A stretch of 64,000 nucleotides of DNA from Melampsora larici-populina 98AG31. Its lineage: Eukaryota > Basidiomycota > Pucciniomycetes > Pucciniales > Melampsoraceae. Positions 1-11,488 of this stretch are shown one piece after another; position 1 is the first letter of the stretch, and each line of letters opens with the position of its first letter. The stretch is from contig NW_006768806.1 in the NCBI RefSeq assembly GCF_000204055.1, positions 159,677 to 223,676 of the forward strand. Direction: 5' to 3'. Below the pieces are notes generated by a model. It did not search any database, was not told the origin of the DNA, and was given only the letters and a program-made list of their open reading frames with translations. Both the position numbers and the translations under genes were made by a program.

Positions 1-1163
1 CCATCGAACCTATGGTATCAAACAAATAAACATCAGCAACGTAATAAGCAAAAGAGAACAAAGAACATGTTAAAGATACAGTTCAACATTCAAAAACAAA
101 CACTTACAGCTCTCCAATAATTCACCAAACCTCCTAACAATAAGAACCAACCAATCGCAATCAAAACATAACTTAACCATTCATTAGCCATTGAAGAAAT
201 ATGAACTTGACCTTCAACAGTAGCTTGTTGATGTAAAGAAGAAGTCGATCCATCCCAATCAGGTCCACCAAATCCCCAATTAGCATCTAATCCATTCAGA
301 GTTCCATTCGTTTTAGACAATTCTTCGGCTGTGAATGAATTCGATGGGTTTTCATTTGATCTTGTACGACTATAGAGTCCATATTGGATTAAAGTGATTC
401 CTAAACCTGCTCTTGATCCGTTCTTGGCCGCATGTGTTGTATGAAGTAGATAAGTGAGTAAGAAGCCTATTAAGGTTCAAAGATCGGTTAGTTAGCAAAG
501 GATAGTAGTGGAAATGAAGATGAGATGAATCGAGAACGAACCGATAAATTGAAAACTCATAGACACCAATAAATTCCAAGCGAATCCAAAAAGGTTTCCC
601 ACAGCAAGACCATCTACCAAAACATCATCAGGTCCCAAGATACCATAAGATCCCATCCCACCCGGTAAAGTCACAGTGGTTTCCCAATAAGGAGGAGAAG
701 AATCCAGAGCAGCAGCATCATAAGTTGGTAAAGCTTCATCTTTATCACTACCACCGGATCCATTAAGCGACGTAGGATCAGTATGAGTCGTAGTAGGTTT
801 AGCACTCAAGTTTGCAAACACTCCATCATTACCTTGACCCATCAATCTAGGTTTAGGTAATGTATCATCAGTACTAGAGGTTGGAGGATGATTAGGTTGA
901 AACGGATCACGTTCGAAATCATATGAACCAGGTAAAGAGCCAGGATTGATAGGATGATGAGAAGTGCCTTCACCTCTGGAAGAAGGCGTTAAGGAATCTT
1001 CAATTGAAATGAATAAATGATCTCGTTCTGATGAATCATAGTTTGAGATATGATCTGAATCATCAAAGGTTGCATCTAATTCTTCTTCTTGTTCTGATTG
1101 ATGTGAAGGTGGAAAGGTTTGAGTCGTCGAATTTAATCTTGAGTATGAAGTGTGATTAGTCAT
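1..1163 (-). CDS. BSD2: Bsd2/Ndfip-family membrane adaptor, 3' end off the window
   Basis: Bsd2 and metazoan Ndfip proteins are endosomal/Golgi membrane adaptors that recruit Rsp5/Nedd4 ubiquitin ligases through PPxY motifs and send metal transporters to the vacuole. Exon 1 is 542-1163, exon 2 is 108-466 and a third exon begins near base 9 and leaves the window. The first intron joins ATCG to GC in phase and restores the family core DGLAVGNLFGFAWNLLVSMS followed by QFIGFLLTYLLHTTHAAKNG. The N-terminal half is acidic and disordered, with LPTY and SPPYW, both Rsp5 WW-domain ligand type. Hydrophobic segments follow in GNLFGFAWN, FLLTYLLHT, GLGITLIQYGL and WLSYVLIAIGWFLLLGGLVNYW. The start ATG at 1163 opens the longest frame. 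Family assignment is confident; substrates are inferred only from relatives. Confidence 0.9.
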
Positions 1164-2666
1164 TCTGTTTGGATGTTTCTGGTTGATTGTTTGATTGGTT
1201 TGTTGGAATGGTTTGAATTTGTTAAGAGTTGAGATTGAAATGGTTGAGAGTAAGATGGATATAGAGTATCAATGAAGTTTGAGGACAAGGATGATGAACT
1301 TGAACCAGTTACAAGTTGAACTTTATAGTATATTTTTATTTTTATTTCTAAGTTTAAATTCGAATTTCAAATTCAATTTAATCCAAAAGGGCTTACAAAA
1401 AGGGGCTGAAGCTTGGACGAGAAAAGTCTTTGTACTTGCAACATTTCAAATTAAACAAAAAGGCGAGCTGCCTACGTACGTAGTCTAGGATATCTACCAG
1501 TAGATCTTAAGCTAAACTTGAATCACATTCCAACTTGTGACAGTCTCATATCGTGCAGATCCCAAAGTGTCACTCATAACATTAGCAACGGTATAGTCAT
1601 ATTTATCATATCTCACTCATCAATGAAACCCCTTCATGATCAACCACTCCTTGATCTAGATTATGATCTTTGTAATTCATTTGATGACATGAATAAGCAT
1701 GGATATCCTCATACTCAATCTATTATGTAAAAGCAATTCATCAACTTCATGATTTCTTCAAGTCAAAATTAACAACTTGTGACTTGTGAGTTGATACAAA
1801 TTCATGCAAGTCATCTTGGAGAGCAGTCAATGAGATCAAACTTCATCATCAAGCTATCATGATGACCTTCTGCATCCTCAGATTGACAAACTTTTCACAA
1901 CTTACTTGAATCCTTGTGTATGTCTTTCTGGAAACTAGAGACCAAAGAGCTCAATCTCATAATACTTATTCCAAGATATTTTTTTTCAAATCTAAAGAAC
2001 CCATGACTTTATATGTAGTGGCACTGCCAGATTCCCAAACATGAGATTTGGGATTTGATCTCAAGTTGACAAAGAAAAAACAATCCTATCTTGTTTATGT
2101 TTTTTTCACGTCATCTTTCATTTGGGAGAAAACAAAGGTAAACAATTCAAATCAAATCTTTCAATCTCAAATCAAAATCGTTCTTTTTTCATTTCCCAAA
2201 TAAGCAACTCTCATTACGTGCTCAAAATTAATCAGAGCTACTATCGACACAAAACAAATAGAATGTTCAAATTCAATCAAAAAGAATTACATAATAGCCA
2301 AGTAAATCCCTCAGACCCTAAGCAACAATGATGACGATGTTTCTTTAACATTCATTGTCCACAGAAATATAAGATTGTATAACAGAAAGCTAAAATGAAA
2401 GAGAATTAGCTCAGGATTCGTAGCAGTACAACAACAGAAAATCTTTTTGAGTGATTTGGATGGTTTTATTTTGAACGATCGTTAATAGTCTTTGTCCTTT
2501 CTCTACAATATAAGATTATTTTAGAAATTCATTCAAGTTGAAAGTCTTTATCATGAACAAGAATCATTATATATATAGCCGTATAACATTTTTGTTGATG
2601 TTTACAACTGAAAATGCTTACACGATTTGTTCATCGTTCTGACCAGAAATTACAATCAGAATTAAT
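1164..2666. other. Intergenic, no gene seen
   Basis: This 1.5 kb lies between the start of the Bsd2 gene and the end of the zinc-cluster gene. It is AT-rich with short, composition-driven open frames only. The right part, next to the Bsd2 start, should hold that gene's promoter, but I see no clear motif. Confidence 0.5.
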
Positions 2667-5600
2667 TCACGGCAATGTAACAGACTTCAAATGTTCAAAA
2701 CACGTACCAGGCCAAGAGGAAAGTTGATTGTAAGCTGGATCTGGGTTTTGTAATGAAGAAAAAGTTTGAGTAGGATGAGAAAAGCTTTGATGTTGAGTAC
2801 GTTGTTGTGGATGGATTTTGTTATGAGACATGACTTGAGCTTGATTGAATTGTTGATTGAAGGCAGGATGATCATTATTAGATCCTTGAGTAGGAAAAAA
2901 TCGACTATGTGGACTTTGAGGTTCATGATCAAGAGAATGGGAGGGTAGTGAATAACGGTGAAGCTGTTGACGTTGGTGTGAGTGAGGAAGACTGATAGTA
3001 GATCCTGATGGACTACATTGATCAACAGAATGTGAGTGATATTGTGATAAGGAGGCAGGCAATGTATGATGTGAGACAATCGAAGAAGTCGAAGGTGCAT
3101 TTGAGACCTGATCAATTAAAGATGGGGCTTTTCGATTAGATAGATTGAGCGATTGGACCGCTGAGTCTTGAGCTTGTGCCCATGACTGAGAGAGCTGATG
3201 AGCACTGTGTGGAGGAAGTAGTGGCGATTCTGGAAATTCTATGTTTTGGAACACTCGCAACGAAGCAAAGGCTGGGTTATTACCGTTACCAAACCCAGCA
3301 AGATTATTTGTCGCAGCCGGACCGGAGTAATTCAAATCGAGAGGCTGAATTGAACGGGAAGGCGAGGATGTCAGATCCCGATCCGATTCATCTTCGTCTT
3401 TGTTGCGAGAGCCGGTAGATGTGACGCATATTTGTCAGTGTACTCACTTGATGAAAAGGGCCCTGAATCCAGCTTGTGGGTGATACTGGTCCTTCAAAAG
3501 CCACAAACCAGGTAGTCCCCGGTGGCGGTGGAGTTCCCCAAGTTTCCATCACACATTGAAGAATATCCAAACCCTTCAAAATGAGCGGACTCCTCGAATG
3601 CCTAAGGAAGGCGACAAATTGTTCGAGTTCGTCTTTAATGTAAGGTGCCTCCTCGGTTTGGGGATCAAAAAGATAATCTAATGCTAAAGAAAATGAAGCG
3701 CTGAGTTGGTTGTTGGAGATATCAGGGTCAAAAACACACTTATTACATCGTGACCTTCATGTGCTTCTTCAAGAATGTAATTTGCAAGACATACTCACGA
3801 GAGCGCCATCATATTGCCGTGAAGATAGTCAGGACTCGGTTTGCTGATCCTTCGAAGGTCCAGCAATAAGACTACGAGGCCATCGCAGCAGGTTAAATAT
3901 GTTACTGTGCTTGAGTTAATCAACTTCTCACATACGTGCATGATCCACCACAAATTTACGATGATAAGCAATGTCAAATGGCGGGCTTGACGGTTGCGTT
4001 TCATCTCTCTTGACGGTATGCATCGGGCGATGCAATTTGACAACCAAGAAATGATATCTGGCATCTACAACGCATATATCAGTCATTGAATCTTTTTCCC
4101 TGTATTTCTTGTTTGAACAAATAAGTCAAGCTACGGGACTTACAGAAATATATGGCATCACGTCTCGCACGACTGCACCTGGGAAGCCGACTTCTATCAG
4201 CGGTGTGACCATTGAAAAAGATCTTATGAGATTCATGCAGATGCGCTTCCAAAGATGTCAGGTCACGATGTGCTTGTAAGACGTCGTTGATGGTAGGCAT
4301 TGGGTTTCGTCGGAGTGGCAAACGATCAATCTGTAAAAGGAACGTGCTATGTTCAATAGCGATGAGAAAGAGACTGGATACTAGTCAAACTCACTTCATG
4401 ACCAACATATCCCATCAACAGCCTTGGCTTAACACCAGTCAAAGGGTTTGACGCCGTGCAGCCAGATGGACATCCTTCGTGGTTATCCTCGGTACTTGAA
4501 TTGCTACTCAATGCTGGTAAGAAAACGTCAACGGCTTCTAAGCCATTGATGGACGACATCCTACCCGGACCACTGTAAAGACCGTCAATTGACATGAGCG
4601 CCCACCAAAGCACTCGGCGTTCGTGGGCTTTATCGGATTCCAACTGCGACCCTCTACCTGGGTCGCGATGTGCTGGGTCTCGGTGAAGAGCGAGATCGAA
4701 GGCGAGAGTCATGGCCTTGCACTTCAATTCGAAGAGTGCACCAAGGTCTTCTAGTCCGCCAAATCGCTCATCAAACCAAAGGGCCTCAAGAATAATAATG
4801 AGACAAACTACTGCCTCGATTTTGGGATTGCTTTCAAAGTCTGAGAAGCAAAGCCAAGGAAAAGAACAACTCGATTGTCACTATCTATCTGAGATCACAT
4901 CAGTAGTATGACTCTCCCAAACTTACCGGCGCATTTTAAACATGCCACGCTAGCATCAAGCCATCGTTTGGAGAGATTTGTCCGATCTACCAAACTTATT
5001 GGGAGTTGCAACTGAGTGGAGTTTTCGAAAGGGAGTTTCATGATCGACATTCTAGCAATAGCATAGGTTGTGGCCATAGTTATGAGTCGATAAGCAGTTT
5101 GACCGTCATCAATGTCATGACCCTCCGGATCTCGATGATGATACAATTTATGCGCCTCAGCTTCGTAAGCACGATGATTGAAACAAGAATGATACCAAGC
5201 AAACTCATGGACGTAGATCTTTAGAAAATGCTGAGCTTGTTCGTATGTGGGAAGTTGTCGTTGAAGATCGGCGATCTGTTCCGAAGAAGCAGGAGAAGTG
5301 AAGTAGCTCAATAGTGTGCCAGGATTGTATGAAATCTGAGCCCAGGTGGACGGAGAGCTAGTACTTGTTCGGCAGTGCCGTCGAACCTATGACAAGACAA
5401 GTTATGATCAGATATTAGTTGATGGGTTGTTCAGGTAGACAAAAGATTCGGTGGACTTGTCATGAACACATACCTTTTCAACTATAGGAGGGTCTTGACC
5501 AATTTCAGAAGGGACGGTACGCGAGACCATAATACTGGTGAGCGTAGCTGCAACATTGTATTCTGTATCAAGGAAAAGAGAGGCAAACATAAGCCTGGAA

Positions 5601-6231
5601 ATCGTTTCTTTTGATTACTAAAAACGACAAACCTTCAAGATCGACACGTGGACTATCGGCTTCAGGACCTAGAGGATCAAGCCCAGGCCTCTTTTGAACG
5701 ACCGAACTGACGAGGGCTTCAAGACCGTCTAGCTGTTCGCGGAGCCTTTTGATCTCTGCCGGAGAGATGGGCATGCTGGTGACGTCATCATCGTCGAGTA
5801 CTCGACTATGTATGTAGGAATTGAACAAACAAGTCACTCATCAAAATTGGATACCACACTGCAGTCGTGTCTTCCTTGACCTACGTCGGCTGAGCACCCT
5901 CATAATCGCACAAGTCGGCTTCACCTCTCAGCTTGCAGACCGCACACGGTTTGAGTGAATCACACTTTTGTTTACGCTTTCTAAAAAACCAGAACAAACC
6001 GTAGATTAGTTCAGAGATGAATCCCAGGATAAGGATTAAACAGATCGACTTCTGACCTGCACTGTTTCGGTAATCAAGGTTTGATCAGATCATGATGGTA
6101 AAGAGAAAGCACGATGAGTATGTATCAAGACAAAGATCAAGTTGGTTTGTTTCGAATTCGATCACCTGAGCACATGTCCTCGGAATTCGCTTTCTGGTTT
6201 GTTTTGGTTTTTGACTAGGTTCCTTAGGCAT
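2667..6231 (-). CDS. Zn2Cys6 fungal transcription factor, about 930 aa, 12 exons
   Basis: A fungus-specific transcription regulator with an N-terminal zinc binuclear cluster and a fungal_trans middle domain. The exons I support are 6166-6231, 6057-6061, 5898-5980, 5633-5836, 5474-5562, 4927-5386, 4395-4840, 4144-4330, 3960-4064, 3799-3904, 3448-3754 and about 2667-3395. All junctions keep phase except the last, which I could not resolve. The cluster reads CAQCRKRKQKCD then KPCAVCKLRG and a last C (spacing 2, 6, 5, 2, 8). A short helix with EIKRLREQLDGLEALV looks like the dimerising coiled coil. The middle domain has ERRVLWWALMSIDGLYSGPG and YHFLVVKLHRP, typical of PF04082. The tail of about 220 residues is rich in Ser, Gln, His and Pro. 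The target genes cannot be told from the sequence. Confidence 0.88.
6057..6061 (-). other. 5-nt micro-exon of the Zn2Cys6 gene
   Basis: Reading the minus strand, an acceptor ending AACAG is followed by TGCAG and then a donor GTCAGA. These five bases join CAG of exon 1 to AAAGCG of exon 3 in frame and supply the second zinc-binding cysteine. Without them the cluster lacks CxxC and the frame breaks. Confidence 0.75.
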
Positions 6232-6627
6232 GCTTACTATCTGTTCTTCTCTGCTTTTAAATCAGATTATTGAGATCTCAAATGTCAAAGATTAGTAGTA
6301 AAAATATGAGAAGAACTCAGGATAGAAGAGTGGGGTGAACTATGATGTGTTTCTATCAGTCTCAAACCATAAAGTCTTTTAAAATCGTCAAATGTATGTA
6401 GTTGTACAACTTTATATGCTTCACTCAACCTAATCGTCATTCTGATCCATTCAACCCCACTCAGCCTCGGATTTACGCTGATTTACCTCTCCCGATCGTT
6501 GATCACTCATACACAGCATTTTCATTCATTGGATCTCCATCAACATGCAATCCAAATTCAACTACCCTGTAGCTGCGTATCAGATTATGTATATCTCAGC
6601 CTAGCATGAAATTTAACTTCATCTATT

Positions 6628-6921
6628 TTAATGCCATTTAAGGCAAGAACCAGAAGGGTTCAGATTCAAGAGAGAGAGAGCAGGCACCTGATTGCGTCCG
6701 AGAGCAGTTCCAATCACTCGCGCCACACCATCCTTTACCTGTCTCTCATATCGTGTCATCCTAGTCAAAAAACAAGCAAGGTTCTCGATGGCCAAACACA
6801 TGTCTGCTTGGTCGCAGGTGGTCTGTATTTGGCAAGGCGTTATGTACTTCAGAAGTTGAGTTGCCAAGCGTAAATATTGTGCTGTGTCGAAATCATCACA
6901 TTCGATTTTTCGCCATCTCAT
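6628..6921 (-). CDS. Unrecognised open frame, possibly one exon
   Basis: A 97-codon frame beginning MRWRKIECDDFDTAQYLRLA. Composition is protein-like (Cys-rich middle, amphipathic helices) and a good donor CAG|GTGCCT sits near 6687, after GRNQ, so the last 19 codons may be intron. I do not recognise the family and found no convincing partner exons on either side. It could be a gene remnant or a chance frame in the region upstream of the zinc-cluster gene. Confidence 0.25.
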   Translation of the reverse strand: MRWRKIECDDFDTAQYLRLATQLLKYITPCQIQTTCDQADMCLAIENLACFLTRMTRYERQVKDGVARVIGTALGRNQVPALSLLNLNPSGSCLKWH

Positions 6922-7356
6922 ACCAGGCGTAAATGATCACAATTAATAAAGATGCACAAGAGATTGGGGTGAGGTTCTTGACTTATTTGGGAGTACATGA
7001 TGTTTAGAGGAAAAGTCATAAAATTTAATTGCCCAACGTCACTCAACTTTGCAAAAATTCAATTTGCTTGCCATCAGCAGCTGAGCATTACATAAATACT
7101 TTTTCTTCTCTGATTGTTTCAGTACACAAATAGGAGGTGTGCATTTGATAGCGCAGCTCAACTTAGAGAATTTATGCCAGCCTATTCTTCAACTCTAGTT
7201 GTACCAGGAATATGATAAGGTAGTAGAGATAAATGTAGGCTTAAGAGCCAAAATTCTTGAATGAAGACAAAAGCAGAGCTAAGAAGAGGTTATGACGTAC
7301 ATGAGGCAAGTCACACGCAGAATGCAGATCAAGACAGCGGATAAGAATGATGATGT
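6922..7356. other. Intergenic, nothing recognised
   Basis: AT-rich stretch between the unassigned open frame and the start of a pogo-type terminal repeat. No gene, repeat or RNA was seen. Confidence 0.4.
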
Positions 7357-8330
7357 ACAGTCAAACCCCTCTAAAGCCATACCCCTCCGTAGACAGGAAA
7401 TTATATGGCTATAGAGGGGTTATGTCTTGGTTGGGGAACCCCTCTATAGCCAGAGGAAATGTCTTCATGTATTGGGTTGGGCTCTCAGCTGACCTTGTTG
7501 AAAAAGTCTCACTTGCTATCAAAGTTTCCAATATTTGCTCTGTTAAGTATTTTATGAAAAAGAATATATTTGAATTTGTAACTACATCACAAAAGTTGTT
7601 TAGTTTCTACTAAAGAAAGAAGTGATTGAGGGCTGAATTATGTTAGCAAAAAGGGTCTGGCTGGTCAATGCGCTTTCAAGAGCAGGAAGAAAGGGGTCAA
7701 CAGCTGTTGCTTTGGGAATATCCATACTTTTGAGGAAGTCAATAAGTAAAGAGATTGCCTTTAAAGCTTCAGGAGTTGTTGGAGGTATCACTGGGTCATC
7801 CACCTCCATCTGAGCAGCCTTGAATTCTATCTTATTCTGTGCCTGAAACCATTCCGTGGCTGTTGCTGAAATAGGCTCTTGATTCTTGTCTGGCGGATTC
7901 AAAAGCTCAGAAATCAACATTTTGTTAGCTGAACCAACAATTCCTGCATTCCGGAGTGCTTGTGGGCCGGCCTCAACATCAACATTTGGAAAAAGCGCTC
8001 AAAGAGTCACACCTTCATCAAAGCTATGTATATTCAAAATACAAGTTAGATTTAATTCACAATGAAAGAAGAAAAATATCACATACATCTGTGTGATTCC
8101 ATTGCCAAACTCCATGATCAATGTATGATACCAACAATTGTTGATGCTTGCAGAACTGACCAATGACAATGCAAGCTTAGCAATGTGCATGGCAGTCAAG
8201 ATATTGATGGTGTGAAGCTTGGTTTTCCACATGATCCTTGAATCTTTGAAGCACTTTTTGCTTGACAAAGTAGGCTGAACAAGGCACCTTTTCTTTGTCT
8301 TCTTCAAATCTTTAGTGCCTTGTATTCTTT
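7357..8330 (-). mobile_element. Decayed pogo/Tigger-type DNA transposon remnant
   Basis: The left edge CAGTCAAACCCCTCTA after TA, followed by reiterated CCCCTCTAtAGCCA motifs in both orientations to 7460, matches the ends of pogo/Tigger elements (TA target). On the minus strand, pieces of transposase follow: near 8150-8230 the segment with AMHIAKLALSLVSSASINNCWYH, the Tigger C-terminal signature ending in NCWxHT, and at 7614-7990 a C-terminal tail ending PSITSFF. The catalytic DDE core is missing and frames are broken. The right terminal repeat was not found, so this is a truncated relic. Confidence 0.6.
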
Positions 8331-8365
8331 TTGCTTTCTTGGTTATGGTGTTGAATGCTTGAAAC

Positions 8366-8756
8366 TCAAATTGTTGAGCTTTGAGAGCTTGCCCTCCTCA
8401 TCTCCAAGATCATATCTATCAGGACTTGTTCACTGGTTAAACCGATATCATCTGTCCATTCAATGTCAGACAGTGATACTTCCTTTCCAGCTTCAAGATT
8501 CTGGTTTATTAGGCATATTGTTTTAGAATTTTGTCCTTGAGGATTGTTAAGCAGCTTCAAGCCGGTCCAGAAGGTACTTGTCTGTGGTGATGCTGTTTGG
8601 AAACTTCAAGGCCAAGCAGGAAGACACTGCAACATAGATACAATTCCCAATTTGTGTGATGTAAGGTGGATTTGCTGGATCAAACACTATGGGCGCTATG
8701 CCATAGTGCTCTGGTGGTGGTGAAGCATCTTCTTGAGTGTTCAAGGTCTGTATCAA
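8366..8756 (-). pseudogene. Frameshifted unrecognised protein remnant
   Basis: Two overlapping minus-strand frames, 8547-8756 (IVFDPANPPYITQIGNCIYV...) and 8366-8560 (LSDIEWTDDIGLTSEQVLID...), look like one protein split by a frameshift near 8550. It lies directly upstream, on the coding strand, of the pogo C-terminal pieces and may belong to the same or a neighbouring element. The family is not recognised. Confidence 0.25.
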
Positions 8757-9283
8757 ATTTGTGGGAGGATACCCAGGAGCAAAAGATTCTCAGCATTCCT
8801 AACTCACTGCTGACTAGTTTTCTATGGCTTTATTTGAAAAGAGGTTTTTTTGAACTCTGGGGATTGGTTACTGCAATAGGTTAAACTATGGGATTTTACC
8901 ACTTTTTGGCCCGGCTCAACTTGGGAGAACCAAACAACCATGGCTACAGCCGCATTAAGGCTTTATACAAGTACAGCTTTAGAAGGGCTCGATGTTATGT
9001 ACATACTTGCACTCACATGCTACATCACTTGAATTCCTTGTGGGACAGTTCATTGATGGCCGGTAATATGGAGATGCCTTTTTGCATATGAGGCTCAATG
9101 TGCGTCCAAAAACCTGGATCCAGCAAGATCCAAAGAATTACCTTTGGGCAGCATTTTTGTGCTTTCTATCAAAGATGTGTTGATGCCATTAAAGGTGTAG
9201 CCACAATCAAAGACTTCTAGCAGTTGGTAACTTGTTATCAAATCATGGGAATGTGGACAAAATCTGGACTGTGATATAATTTT

Positions 9284-9448
9284 GGGATACAAAGTTGAAA
9301 CTGGGATTTTTTTCCCAGTTTCCCAGTTTTTGTTTTTGGCTGTGTTTGGAACTTTCCCACATTCTCCCAGTTTCCCAGTTTGTGTTTTTGTCTGTATTTG
9401 GGAAACTGGGAGTCTGGGAAAAAACTCCCAGTTTTAACTTTGTATCCC
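9284..9448. repeat. Foldback MITE, family A copy 1
   Basis: A 165-bp palindromic element. Arms 9284-9318 and 9414-9448 are 35-bp inverted repeats with three mismatches, beginning GGGATACAAAGTT. Inside, CCCAGTTTCCCAG is repeated. A second, diverged copy is at 59453-59604. No target duplication could be fixed. Confidence 0.75.
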
Positions 9449-9560
9449 CTAAATGTATGTATTTGCTAACTATTGATACATTAGTGTGCCAATAGTTGAG
9501 GAAAGCACAAGTTATCTGAGGATTCCAAGTTTCAAGAGTGACCTTTTATATAAACTTTTC

Positions 9561-9958
9561 ACTGCCAGCATCAAGGAGGTTCCCAAATGGGGATTTGGGT
9601 CCTAGGGACCAGATTCCCCTTCTGTTACTTTTAAACAGCTTCTTTCACTATTACACAGCTTCAGGAATATTTCTCAAGTAGCCATTGTGATGTATGTAGT
9701 CAATTTTTGAAAATGCTTGTCCCATTCTGAACAAAAATACAGCATGTATTACATGTGATTTTCTTATCCAGATGAACAGATATCTAAGCAAATCTGTATG
9801 TAGCTGATAGCTAACAATTTACTCAGATGTTTGCACATATGTAGCATATGCTTTATGGATCAGTAGAGTCCAAGATGATTTCATGACACATTCTACCCTC
9901 AATCATGTTCCCAGCCTAAGTCACTTTCCCACCTGGGAACCTATCCAAAGCTGGCAGT
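9561..9958. repeat. Non-autonomous TIR element, family B copy 1
   Basis: A 398-bp element with imperfect terminal inverted repeats of about 29 bp: ACTGCCAGCA then AGGTTCCCA on the left, and the complement with TGGGAACCT and GCTGGCAGT on the right. The interior is homologous along its length to 57506-57884. A 40-bp direct repeat (TAGTGTGCCAATAGTTGAG and its variant) begins near 9482, 80 bp left of the element, and again near 9962, just right of it. Confidence 0.7.
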
Positions 9959-10064
9959 ATGTAGTGTGCCAATGGTTGAGCCAGGCACAAGGTAGCTGAA
10001 GGCCTGTTTGATTGCTGTCAGCCTTGCAGGTGTACACTTTGCAAGAGTCTACTTGTGTATGAAC

Positions 10065-10464
10065 TCAGGTTGTGGGCGCGGCGCAAATAACGCACCTTTG
10101 GTGTGCCAATTTGTGGGCGCGCCCAGGCATTTGAAAAATCAACAAAATGAGGGTTGGCACGCCTTTTCAAGAATTACGCCAAATCGTAGGATTTCTATGT
10201 CCTGTCACCAATATTGGAGATTCAGACACTTGCTGCAAGCTTTTACAACAGCTTTTCTCACCTTAAAAGGGCAATTTTGTGGTAGTAGACAGCTCTAGTA
10301 AAACACACATAGAACAAATAACAATACAAAAGCGACTTTTTGGGTTTCAGGGATTTTTTTGTAAGAAAACAAACCCGGCGTGCCAAGTGGCGCCTAGGCG
10401 CAAAAAACCCGAAAAAAACGCGCCTCAGCGCGCCGACAAAAATACAAGCGCGCCCACAACCTGA
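10065..10464. repeat. hAT-type MITE with 8-bp target duplication
   Basis: A 400-bp GC-rich element in AT-rich DNA. Termini TCAGGTTGTGGGCGCG and its complement are flanked by the perfect 8-bp duplication GTATGAAC (10057-10064 and 10465-10472). An 8-bp duplication is diagnostic of hAT elements. Its ends resemble those of 59930-60423. No transposase is present. Confidence 0.85.
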
Positions 10465-10472
10465 GTATGAAC

Positions 10473-11483
10473 AGATTGACAATGTCTGCCTTACAGGTTG
10501 TTTCAGAGATCGCGGCCCTTGGGAGGGCCCTGACTGTCAGCGCAGTATAAACCCATAAAATAAACGGTTTTATACAACCTACACAACTCCCTCATTCACC
10601 TGTCGCCACCTTTTGCCATCTACAAGACAGACTTAGGACAGGGTGGTGAAATTAACTCAACCAATTCACCATACCCCCGCCAATGTCATACGGTTCACCA
10701 CACTCGCCACTGAGATGACGGTGGTTTTAGCTTGAGGCACTTCCCAAGAAATGGATCCAGAAGATTAATGTTGACAATATAAAATGAACTTTACAGGTAA
10801 GCTGAGAAGCAATCATTTTGACTCATTGATCTTTCTTTATGTGTCAAGGTTAACCTCCACTCAATTGACTTTGCCAGTTAGATCAACACTTTTGGACACT
10901 TCTTGACCTATAAGCACTTTGCTCAACTATTTTCAACAAAATCTTCAAAGAATCAAGACGATAAAAGTGATCAATGGTTATCTTATTTCACTTTCAAGAG
11001 TGCTCCCAATTCAATTGTTGTCACATTACAGCAAGAGCTATCTAATGGTTGCTCCACTGCTCCTGCTATTAAGTTGAAGGGTTGAGTCCGAGAGGATGAG
11101 GATGAGCGCAAAGCTAAAGCTTTCAACGGGGAGAATCACATGTTCTTTCAAGGAATGTCAAACCTTGACTTCTCAACTCTGCCACCAGATCTGGGTTTGC
11201 TTATCTATGTATATACCTAGTATCATCACTCTGTGGGCTTGAGTGTCTGAAGTAAAAGTGCAGACAAACCTATCAGACTTCTAAAAAGCCACAAGAAAAG
11301 ATAACTATCTCTCTCTGGTTGGTCACAACCAAGCAACTGGGCTTGATGTTATGATGTTATGAACGAGCTGGTGAGGTATGGGGATATCAGAAAACATGTG
11401 ACGGGGGTATGACATGTAAGAAAAGAGGGTGTGAAAGGATGATTTCACAGGATTTAAAGGTCTGCAAAAGGTATGTGACAGTG
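10473..11483. other. Intergenic, no gene seen
   Basis: About 1 kb left of the nested retrotransposon. Short open frames only (for example 10903-11085), without motifs. Ends at the GTTAC target site. Confidence 0.4.
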
Positions 11484-11488
11484 GTTAC

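Noticed and set aside
10340..10558. Basic 72-codon frame
   Set aside because: It covers the GC-rich inverted repeat end of a MITE, which produces Arg/Lys/Pro-rich chance frames.
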